From Pseudomonadota bacterium (GTDB taxonomy: Bacteria; SZUA-182; DTGQ01): DNA of 9,201 bases. Below, piece after piece: positions 1 to 5,211 of this stretch. Positions within the stretch are counted from its first letter, which is position 1. Every line of letters begins with the position of its first letter. Under the pieces are notes generated by a model. That model was given only the letters and a program-made list of their open reading frames with translations. It did no database searches and had not been told where the DNA came from. Made by a program: the position numbers and the translations under genes. Location of the stretch: assembly GCA_030605265.1 (NCBI GenBank), contig JAUWIR010000135.1, positions 1 to 9,201 of the forward strand, given 5' to 3'.

Positions 1-186
1 AAATTATCTGCTGATGAGGTCGTCAGCTGGGCGGGCGGGTCCTTAGCAGTAATTGATTGTTTCGGGATACTACCTGATGAGACCATAAGGCGTTATTTTG
101 AGCTTGGTTGTGAGGTTAAAGCTTTAGGGCGAGGTCATATACAAAGAATTAAAAAGTCAGTAAAGAAAAAATCCTACACTGAATAG
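1..186 (+). CDS. C-terminal fragment of an unrecognised protein
   Basis: Frame 1 is open from the first base to a TAG at 184-186 and gives the last 61 residues of a protein whose start lies outside the window. The visible part reads like the end of a soluble alpha/beta protein: a short strand with AGGSLAVIDCFGI, a helix PDETIRRYFELG, another strand CEVKALGRG, then a strongly basic tail rich in lysine (KKSVKKK). The hydrophobic-strand/helix alternation suggests a Rossmann-like or related fold, but I do not recognise the family and name no function. No membrane segment or signal is visible. The codon pattern and regular structure make a real gene likely. It shares its strand with corA but is separated from it by 321 bases of repeat-rich non-coding DNA, so co-transcription is doubtful. 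Confidence 0.7.
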   Translation, partial: KLSADEVVSWAGGSLAVIDCFGILPDETIRRYFELGCEVKALGRGHIQRIKKSVKKKSYTE

Positions 187-272
187 AACAAATTTTAAAA
201 TCAGGGCCCTCTTCTTTTATTATCACCTGATGTATCACTTTGACATTGTTTGAGTCAGGGTAACAATTTTTC

Positions 273-332
273 ACCGCAGAGAACGCAGAGTTAGCAGAGA
301 GAACATAAGAAAAAATTTGCGTTCTCTGCGGT
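273..332. repeat. 15-bp perfect inverted repeat (CCGCAGAGAACGC family)
   Basis: ACCGCAGAGAACGCA at 273-287 is matched exactly by its reverse complement TGCGTTCTCTGCGGT at 318-332, with a 30-base loop. The loop holds further degenerate copies of the same word (GCAGAG at 285-290, GCAGAGAGAAC at 294-304). Dispersed intergenic elements built from GCAGAGA/ACGCAGAG words with palindromic ends are familiar from many environmental bacterial genomes. I infer that this is one such repeat and not a terminator, because the right arm is followed by AAATTATAA and the T-run comes only about 10 bases later. Confidence 0.7.
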
Positions 333-380
333 AAATTATAATTTTTTTTAGACATAGGTTTCATAACAGAATGGCTGATC

Positions 381-429
381 TTCCAGGTCATGAAGACATG
401 AAGGAATAAAAAAAATCTTCATGGTGAAA
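381..429. repeat. Degenerate CATGAAG/CTTCATG repeat element
   Basis: CATGAAG occurs directly repeated at 389-395 and 397-403, and its complement CTTCATG lies at 418-424, followed by GTGAAA. The block therefore has a tandem left side and an inverted right side. This is the layout of dispersed CATGAAG-type repeats seen in other environmental genomes, here apparently decayed. The assignment to a repeat family is from memory of the motif. The direct and inverted copies are seen in the sequence. Confidence 0.45.
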
Positions 430-439
430 TGAAAATTTT

Positions 440-470
440 AACAGCTCAACAGCTCAGCAGCTTAACAGCT
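440..470. repeat. Short ACAGCT tandem array
   Basis: The words AACAGCTC, AACAGCTC, AGCAGCTT and AACAGCT follow one another at 440-470 with an 8-base periodicity, giving almost four units. The array lies about 25 bases upstream of the corA ribosome site. Its period is too short, and it lacks the spacers, for a CRISPR. It could be a microsatellite-like intergenic repeat or a multi-copy protein-binding site. Confidence 0.55.
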
Positions 471-507
471 GTATTTATAGAGGTAGGCAAAAGAGGGAGA
501 ATATTGG

Positions 508-1569
508 ATGTCAAAATTTATTAGAAGATCTCAAAAAGTTGGCCTTCCTCCGGGGTCTTTAGTTCATTTAGGAGAAAAAAGAGCGGAGAAAATAAAAATA
601 AGCCTGATTGATTATAATGAAAACAATGTCTTAGAGAAGGAGATAGAGAAAGTTGATGAGTGTTTTCCCTTTAAAGATAAACCCTCGATTACCTGGATAA
701 ATATCGATGGTCTTCATTGTATTGAAGTTATTGAAAAATTAGGGGAATATTTCGGTGTTCATCCACTTTTATTAGAAGATATTGTTAATACGGGTCAGCG
801 ACCAAAGATAGAAGATTTTGAATCCTACTTGTTTATGGTGGTAAAAATGTTTTCATATAATGACCACGCTCAGAAAATACAGTCAGAACAATTTAGTTTA
901 ATACTTGGTCAAACTTTTGTTATTTCATTTCAAGAGGAGGAAGGGGATGTTTTTAATCCGGTTAGGGAACGAATTAGAAATGCAAAAGGTCGCATTCGAA
1001 AGATGGGTGCTGATTATTTAGCTTATTCACTGCTTGATGCCTTGGTTGATGAATATTTTGTTATTTTAGAAAAAATTGCTGAAAATATAGAGGATTTGGA
1101 AGATGCCTTGATTATTAATCAATCAACAATTACTCTTCAAGAAATTCATAATCTGAAAAGAGAAATGATTTATTTACGTAAATCCGTTTGGCCGTTAAGA
1201 GAGGTAGTGAACAATTTAGAGCGAGGAGAATCAGCTCTTTTGCAAAAATCTACCCGGATATATTTTAGGGACCTCTATGATCACACTATCCAGGTTATCG
1301 ATTCTATAGAAGTATTTCGTGATTTACTCTCCGGGATGTTAGATCTTTATTTATCAAGCATAAGCAATAGAATGAATGAAGTGATGAAAGTTTTAACCAT
1401 ATTCGCCTCTATTTTTATACCCTTAACCTTTATTGCCGGTGTTTATGGTATGAATTTTAAGTACTTACCCGAGCTTGAATGGGCGTGGGAATATCCTGCG
1501 ATTTGGGTAATTATGATTATTATAACTATTTTTATGTTATTCTATTTCCGCAAGAAGAAATGGTTGTAA
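508..1569 (+). CDS. corA: Magnesium/cobalt transport protein CorA
   Basis: A 353-aa CorA family channel, which forms a homopentamer in the inner membrane and admits Mg2+ (also Co2+ and Ni2+) down the electrochemical gradient. The length is typical of the Thermotoga-type CorA. Residues 1 to about 290 form the cytoplasmic alpha/beta funnel domain and long stalk helix; the segment HPLLLEDIVNTGQRPKIEDF is a characteristic CorA stretch. Two membrane helices follow at about 292-312 and 330-348. The signature GMN is intact at 314-316 (YGMNF), followed by LPEL in place of the usual MPEL in the external loop. The C-terminus is basic (RKKKWL), as expected for a cytoplasmic end. The start at 508 is supported by GAGGGAGA at 493-500. 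Regulation in the family is by Mg2+ binding to the protein itself; no riboswitch is visible upstream. It converges with the minus-strand cluster with only 15 bases between stop codons. It appears to be a housekeeping neighbour unrelated to the surface cluster. Confidence 0.96.
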   Translation: MSKFIRRSQKVGLPPGSLVHLGEKRAEKIKISLIDYNENNVLEKEIEKVDECFPFKDKPSITWINIDGLHCIEVIEKLGEYFGVHPLLLEDIVNTGQRPKIEDFESYLFMVVKMFSYNDHAQKIQSEQFSLILGQTFVISFQEEEGDVFNPVRERIRNAKGRIRKMGADYLAYSLLDALVDEYFVILEKIAENIEDLEDALIINQSTITLQEIHNLKREMIYLRKSVWPLREVVNNLERGESALLQKSTRIYFRDLYDHTIQVIDSIEVFRDLLSGMLDLYLSSISNRMNEVMKVLTIFASIFIPLTFIAGVYGMNFKYLPELEWAWEYPAIWVIMIIITIFMLFYFRKKKWL

Positions 1570-1600
1570 AGAAGGAAATGATTATTATAGTTGCAACCAT
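1560..1600. repeat. Convergent-end inverted repeat, possible bidirectional stem-loop
   Basis: ATGGTTG at 1560-1566 and CAACCAT at 1594-1600 are perfect 7-bp inverted copies around the 15-base gap between corA and the 163-aa gene. Each arm includes the TGGTTG (Trp-Leu) codons at or near the end of its gene. The 27-base loop is AT-rich. It could act as a weak bidirectional transcript end, but there is no GC-rich stem and no clean T-run, so the terminator role is only a guess. No other terminator is visible here for either transcript. Confidence 0.25.
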
Positions 1601-2076
1601 AATGCGCCGGTTCCCTTGAATATATTACCACCTGTCATATTGCCGGTTACAAGTAAATTATTCTCTCCATCGTTTAGAACAAGATTTCGGATTTCAAACC
1701 GGATTCTCAAATCAGGAGTGTCGTCTTTATCATGGTCACCAATCTTAAAGGGGTGCATTGCTTCCAAAGGGGTATCCAAGGAAATCCCATTGACCTGCGT
1801 CAATCTAATTGTACCAATCTCAATATCTTCCACCCTATAGGCATGAGGCAGCTCTATATAACAATTGATATATCTTTTCTGCGTCTGCTGAATGGTTTGG
1901 GGGCTAAATTCTACTACCGCCTCTATTATCTCAGCCTCAACCAAGGTTACGGTAATAGTAATTGCGGCAGAGCCTTCACCGGCAGCCTTCGGTGAACTTA
2001 TTGGATTTAATAACAGTATAAGGAGTAGTAACAGTATAAACAGTGTACTCATTATATCGCTTAATAGGTTTTTCAT
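1585..2076 (-). CDS. Secreted beta-domain protein, 163 aa, unknown function
   Basis: The N-terminus MKNLLSDIMSTLF runs into a long Leu/Ile stretch ending near SSPKAAG, a Sec signal peptide or membrane anchor over about residues 9-32. The mature start (AAITITVTL) resembles that of the 160-aa protein in the same cluster (AEITVTVTL). The rest is one beta-rich domain of about 110 residues: VEFSPQTI, then YINCYIELP, VEDIEIGTIRL, an acidic IGDHDKDDTPDLRIRF segment, and GENNLLVTGNMTGGNIFKG. I know this pattern as a recurrent extracellular module, often near dockerins or PKD repeats, in which the D-x-D-x-D segment may bind Ca2+. The function is unknown. GAGGG at 2085-2089, eight bases from the ATG, supports the start. 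It is last in the cluster, 29 bases after the 433-aa gene, so co-transcription is likely. It ends in LWLQL, similar to the LWLQF near the end of the peptidase. Confidence 0.85.
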   Translation of the reverse strand: MKNLLSDIMSTLFILLLLLILLLNPISSPKAAGEGSAAITITVTLVEAEIIEAVVEFSPQTIQQTQKRYINCYIELPHAYRVEDIEIGTIRLTQVNGISLDTPLEAMHPFKIGDHDKDDTPDLRIRFEIRNLVLNDGENNLLVTGNMTGGNIFKGTGALWLQL

Positions 2077-2105
2077 GCACTAAACCCTCGATAATATTCT
2101 ATTGA

Positions 2106-3407
2106 TTACCTTTTGGTGCTGATTTGAATTCTTACAAATCTTGGTTGTCCTTGATCCGGTCTTATCATCAAAAGGCCCTCCCATTTCTTACCGCGGTTTT
2201 TATCCTCCTGAGGAATATTCAACCCCACTTCTAGGGTCTCGCTCTTGCCTTCATCTATAGTCAACTCCTTCTGTTCGGGAATAATCCAGTTCGGGTCCGG
2301 TATCCAACTATAGGAAGGAGAGACAAGAATTCTTTTGTCGGAATCCTTCGCAGGCACCTCGGAAGTTATTTTATATTGGAGCAAGCTATAATCATTATTA
2401 ATATGATCATTGTTAAATATTTCTATCTGCGCCGTCCTCTCAATTTTACCTAAAGGCACATCATTTAAGGTGACAACACTCGGCTTAATTCCAGTTGGGC
2501 CATAAGGTTTGGCAGATAAATCACCTTTGCTTTCAGTCTCAAGAAAATATTGAGGGTAGACGGCCAGATTGACGGCCTCACCCTCCTCGGGTTTACCCTC
2601 TATTCCTAAGCCGACGGCCCAATGCTGATTATAATAACTATCATTATCGGGGACCTTTGAATACATCTTGACCTCGTTTATTCCATCCGACTCTATGGTT
2701 ATCTCATCCCTCTCAAAAAAAAGCCAATGGGGATCAAGTATTTCCGAATATCCTTCGACTTGCTTGCTGCCGGACTTTTGTGGTTGTTTATAGGTAGATA
2801 AAAGATAAGTTCGATCCTTATCGCTTTTATTCTCTATCCTCAGAGGCAAAGGTAGTTCATATTTCTTTCCCACGGAAATTCCGCTAAAAAGATACCTTCC
2901 CGGTCGCGCACTCAATCTTGTTGCCGGTACCACCGTCTCTTCCTCTTTTTCATTAATATGCAATAGGATCAGACTTTTTATTTCATTCACCAGCCCAGCC
3001 TGATGGTATCGCCATCGAATCATTGCCTGGTACTTTTTTCCTAAATATTTCCCCTTATCAGGAATGGATACATTGATATCAGCAATGGCCTTTTCTTGCG
3101 GTCTAAGAGAAAAGGCATCCTGTCGAACCTTTATCCAGGAAACATCGGGAACAGCCTCATACCCTTCTTTCATCTCTTTTTCCAAAGGAGTTATAGGTTC
3201 AACCTTGATCTTAATGGTTTTCTCATCTCTACTTTTAACAGTTAAAATTTTCTTTCCTTTTATCTCTGAAATATTGTAAGTACGGCCGATCTTTAAATCT
3301 TCTAAAACCACCTCCGGAAATATTACCCTAAAACCCTTTGCCCAGGCAGAGTGAATAAAGATAATTGAAGCTAAGAGTAAAAGAATCGGGCAAAATAATT
3401 TCATCAT
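2106..3407 (-). CDS. Secreted three-module beta-sandwich protein, paralogue of its neighbour
   Basis: A 433-aa protein with a clear Sec signal peptide (hydrophobic core at about 4-18, cleavage likely after AWA at 23). The mature part looks like three related modules, about residues 24-155, 166-295 and 301-433. Each carries a version of the same block: [GS]Y-x-x-[IV]-x-[DP]-x-x-W, then a charged strand, then a v-x-IP-type strand and a G-K-K-[YW] or Y-N-Q-H-W turn (AVPDVSW at 85-91, ILDPHW at 223-228, IPDPNW at 369-374). The second and third modules align with the whole of the upstream 326-aa protein, for example YYNQHW, NLAVYP and PDQGQPRFVR here against YYNQHW, ALAVYP and PDQGRSRFAR there. 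The start ATG overlaps the upstream stop (ATGA at 3407-3404) and there is no good ribosome site, so translation is probably coupled. A second ATG at 3404 is an alternative start. Such strings of Ig-like modules occur in periplasmic chaperones and in the DUF916-type partners of WxL proteins. The exact role is unknown. Confidence 0.87.
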   Translation of the reverse strand: MMKLFCPILLLLASIIFIHSAWAKGFRVIFPEVVLEDLKIGRTYNISEIKGKKILTVKSRDEKTIKIKVEPITPLEKEMKEGYEAVPDVSWIKVRQDAFSLRPQEKAIADINVSIPDKGKYLGKKYQAMIRWRYHQAGLVNEIKSLILLHINEKEEETVVPATRLSARPGRYLFSGISVGKKYELPLPLRIENKSDKDRTYLLSTYKQPQKSGSKQVEGYSEILDPHWLFFERDEITIESDGINEVKMYSKVPDNDSYYNQHWAVGLGIEGKPEEGEAVNLAVYPQYFLETESKGDLSAKPYGPTGIKPSVVTLNDVPLGKIERTAQIEIFNNDHINNDYSLLQYKITSEVPAKDSDKRILVSPSYSWIPDPNWIIPEQKELTIDEGKSETLEVGLNIPQEDKNRGKKWEGLLMIRPDQGQPRFVRIQISTKR

Positions 3408-4384
3408 TTTTTAGGTAATTTTTCCGTTTCAATCAGTACCCTGGCAAATCTTGACCGCCCTTGATCAGGCTCAATAAAGATAAGTGCCTCCCATTTTTTT
3501 TGGTAATGCTCCTTTTTCTTGGGGATTTTTACACTCACTGTCAGCTCTTTACTTTCACCAGGTAAAATTTTTACTTTTTTCCTTTTTGGCCTAAGCCATT
3601 TTTTGTTGGGTACCCAAGTATAACCTGAGGTGACAAAAATCTGCTCCCTGGTGGGATCAACTTCAATTACCTGCGAGGTAACGGTATATTTATGAGCTGT
3701 TTGATCATTATTATAAAGTATAATTTTCTTTTTTTCTTTTTTTCTTAAAGGTAAATTTTTAAAAATAAGATTGCTCGGCTCAATTCCGATCAGGCCGTGG
3801 GGCTTTTCCTCTAAGCCTGTTTTACTCTCCGTCTCAATCTGATATCGGGGATAGACCGCTAAAGCGAGCATCTTACCGGATTCCGGTTTTCCGCTTATTC
3901 CCAGGGATATACTCCAATGCTGATTGTAGTATGGATCCTCTTCAGGTATTTTGAGGTACATTTTTACTTCTTGTTTGCTTTGAGGTCCAACAGTTATCTC
4001 ATTATTCTCAAACCAAAACCAGGTTGGGTCCGGTATTTCCGAATACCCTTTAAGCCATTTTTTGTTCCCCACCCGGGAGGGTTTAAAGGTATTTATTATA
4101 TAGGTATGGGGATTGATGTCCTTGTTTTCAATAATCAATGCAACCCCCGCTTTTTCATAAAGGCCGAAGGTTTGGCCCGGCTTAACATTTTGAATCATCA
4201 ATCCGCCGGGTGCAACGCTTAATCCTAAGGAAGGCTTTGGTTTTTCTTCCTGAACAAGTTTTTCCTCTTGTTCATGGTTCACTTCTTGAGCAGAAAGGGT
4301 ACTAATTAAAAATAAAAAAACTATTAATCCTATAAGTCCCAGTCCTATGAAAATTTTACGTTTTAAGAGAATTTTATTTTTCAT
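3404..4384 (-). CDS. Secreted or anchored two-module beta-sandwich protein
   Basis: A 326-aa protein. A basic start (KNKILLKRK) is followed by a strongly hydrophobic stretch at 11-30, ending in LSA|Q near residue 32. It is a signal peptide or, given its length, an uncleaved membrane anchor. A charged linker at 33-51 (many E and K) leads to two beta modules at about 52-190 and 195-320. The signature IPDPTW is at 117-122, with VPNKKW as the weaker second copy; YYNQHW and LALAVYP lie in module one and KKWEALIFIEPDQGRSRF in module two. The modules match those of the downstream 433-aa protein, so the two genes probably arose by duplication, the other gaining or keeping one more module. The second module here is unusually rich in lysine (RKKEKKKI, RPKRKKVK). 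AGGGGA lies only about two bases before the ATG, a short but usable spacing. It follows the small 160-aa gene by 147 bases that include a strong hairpin. A binding or chaperone-like role for cluster proteins is inferred from context. Confidence 0.86.
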   Translation of the reverse strand: MKNKILLKRKIFIGLGLIGLIVFLFLISTLSAQEVNHEQEEKLVQEEKPKPSLGLSVAPGGLMIQNVKPGQTFGLYEKAGVALIIENKDINPHTYIINTFKPSRVGNKKWLKGYSEIPDPTWFWFENNEITVGPQSKQEVKMYLKIPEEDPYYNQHWSISLGISGKPESGKMLALAVYPRYQIETESKTGLEEKPHGLIGIEPSNLIFKNLPLRKKEKKKIILYNNDQTAHKYTVTSQVIEVDPTREQIFVTSGYTWVPNKKWLRPKRKKVKILPGESKELTVSVKIPKKKEHYQKKWEALIFIEPDQGRSRFARVLIETEKLPKK

Positions 4385-4409
4385 TGTCCCCTGAATTATC
4401 CAATTTTGA

Positions 4410-4430
4410 ATTATACATTTCGTTATGTAT
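4410..4430 (-). promoter_or_regulatory. Possible internal promoter or operator before the 326-aa gene
   Basis: On the minus strand TATAAT occurs at 4415-4410, 26 bases before the ATG of the 326-aa gene. It overlaps an inverted repeat, ATACAT at 4413-4418 and ATGTAT at 4425-4430. No convincing -35 hexamer is found 16-18 bases further upstream, and the region is AT-rich, so chance is a real alternative. If real, it would allow separate expression of the two downstream module proteins. Confidence 0.2.
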
Positions 4431-4473
4431 TTATAATTATGGTAACTGAGTCTTGTCTCCTCTCATCCTTTCC

Positions 4474-4519
4474 GGCGTAAGCCCCGCCCCACCTCAAAAA
4501 GGGGCGGGGTATTTTCGCC
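4474..4519 (-). terminator. Strong GC stem-loop after the small subunit gene
   Basis: CCCCGCCCC at 4482-4490 pairs perfectly with GGGGCGGGG at 4501-4509 around a 10-base loop. GGCG at 4474-4477 and CGCC at 4516-4519 can extend the stem across a small internal loop. The loop begins 22 bases past the stop codon of the 160-aa gene. In minus-strand orientation no U-tract follows (next bases CTTACGCC), so this is not a classical intrinsic terminator for that transcript. It better fits a partial terminator, or a 3' stabilising or processing hairpin that would raise the level of the 160-aa mRNA over its downstream genes. On the plus strand it is followed by TATTTT, but no plus-strand gene ends nearby. 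Confidence 0.6.
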
Positions 4520-4531
4520 AATTACCATTTC

Positions 4532-5014
4532 TTATGGTGTGGTTGCTGTTGCTGTAACGGTCACAAGAATGCTTTGCTGGACGTCGCTAGTACTAGAACT
4601 AGGTGCGGTAAAGGTAAGGGTATAATCTTCAAAACCAGTAGTTGGATCTACATTAGTCGCAAGTACTGTGTTAGATCCTGTTAAATTTGTTGCGGGGTCA
4701 TCAAGTGCCATTATAAATTGATTAGCGGCCGAAGATCCACCAGGCAACCAAGTACCGGGTGAACTGTTACCTACTTTGATACCAAAATCTTCGTTAACGT
4801 TGCCCGTATTTGTGGCTGTATATGCTTGGGCACTGCTTTCCTGTCCAGCAGTCATTGTTCCAAGCACCCATGGATCATCTCCCGTTATTGTAACTGCAAG
4901 ATTTTGCAGGGTAACGGTAACCGTGATTTCAGCTGTATCCGCTGCCTCTGCCCTCATTATACCAAAGCCAACGATTAAAACCAGAGCTGTTAAAACTACG
5001 AATAATTTTTTCAT
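4532..5014 (-). CDS. Small secreted structural protein sharing the peptidase C-terminal domain
   Basis: A 160-aa protein with a textbook Sec signal peptide (KK, hydrophobic 4-19, cleavage near AEA at 24). The mature chain is a single beta-rich domain, poor in charge and rich in Thr, Ser and Ala, with no cysteine: a strand AEITVTVTL, DPWVLGTM at 47-54, TNTGN at 68-72, TW at 88-89, NQFIM at 98-102 and a final strand with VQQ at 145-147 ending in TTP. The order and spacing of these elements match the last 160 residues of the C25 peptidase upstream. A strong ribosome site AAAGGAG, eight bases from the ATG (GGAG at 5026-5023), and a stable hairpin after the gene suggest high expression, as for a pilin-like or surface-layer subunit. 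That role is inferred. W-V-L recalls the W-x-L motif of Gram-positive WxL proteins, but the motif is too short to claim homology. Confidence 0.88.
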   Translation of the reverse strand: MKKLFVVLTALVLIVGFGIMRAEAADTAEITVTVTLQNLAVTITGDDPWVLGTMTAGQESSAQAYTATNTGNVNEDFGIKVGNSSPGTWLPGGSSAANQFIMALDDPATNLTGSNTVLATNVDPTTGFEDYTLTFTAPSSSTSDVQQSILVTVTATATTP

Positions 5015-5079
5015 TTTTTTAACTCCTTTTTTCTCATAAAATTAGGGAATAATAGAATTAAGGACTATTTTATTAACAT

Positions 5080-5196
5080 TTAGTTGTATACTATCACCTC
5101 CTTTTCCTTTGGAAGCTTTAATAACGCCCCCTTTAAATTTAATCCCCTATGATGAAACCTTCTATGATAAAACGGCCTTTGTCCGCGAATTGCCAT
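5080..5196 (-). CDS. 38-codon basic small ORF between peptidase and small subunit
   Basis: ATG at 5196-5194 opens a 38-residue frame ending at TAA 5082-5080. It sits 15 bases after the peptidase stop and has a good ribosome site, GGGGAGGA, seven bases before the ATG. The peptide begins MAIRGQRPFYHRRFHHRG, is strongly basic with four histidines, and ends LLKLPKEKEVIVYN. It has no signal peptide. I do not recognise it. Its last codons include AAGGAGGTGAT (5103-5093), a full anti-16S match. Past the stop comes ATG TTA ATA AAA TAG (5079-5065), and the 160-aa gene starts 65 bases after the stop. It could be a real small protein, a leader that sets translation of the next gene, or a relic. The ribosome site and position argue that it is translated; nothing proves it. 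Confidence 0.45.
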   Translation of the reverse strand: MAIRGQRPFYHRRFHHRGLNLKGALLKLPKEKEVIVYN

Positions 5197-5211
5197 GCTT
5201 AATCCTCCCCT

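Larger units (their letters stand above)
187..507. other. Non-coding spacer with stacked short repeats
   Basis: About 320 bases between the left-edge gene and corA. I see no convincing gene in it. It holds three distinct repeat-like elements (273-332, 381-429, 440-470) separated by AT-rich DNA, and the corA ribosome site GAGGGAGA at 493-500. Any corA promoter must lie here, but no hexamer pair stands out. A minus-strand open frame across 149-391 translates the inverted repeat and the antisense of the left gene and is not believable as a protein. Confidence 0.6.

Noticed and set aside
149..391. 80-codon minus-strand frame in the left spacer
   Set aside because: It reads through the inverted repeat and antisense to the left-edge gene, has no ribosome site or recognisable domain, and ends inside the coding region of that gene.
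440..470. Possible CRISPR array
   Set aside because: The repeat unit is about 8 bases with no spacers and no cas genes nearby; it is a simple tandem repeat.
4532..5014. Calling the 160-aa protein a WxL protein or a type IV pilin
   Set aside because: Only short W-x-L words are present, and not in the usual Gram-positive WxL context. A type IV pilin prepilin site (G followed by FTLIE-like residues) is absent, and the N-terminus is an ordinary Sec signal.
5093..5105. ATCACCTCCTTTT on the plus strand, identical to a 16S rRNA 3' end
   Set aside because: No other 16S sequence flanks it. Read on the minus strand it is a strong Shine-Dalgarno-like block inside a small ORF.
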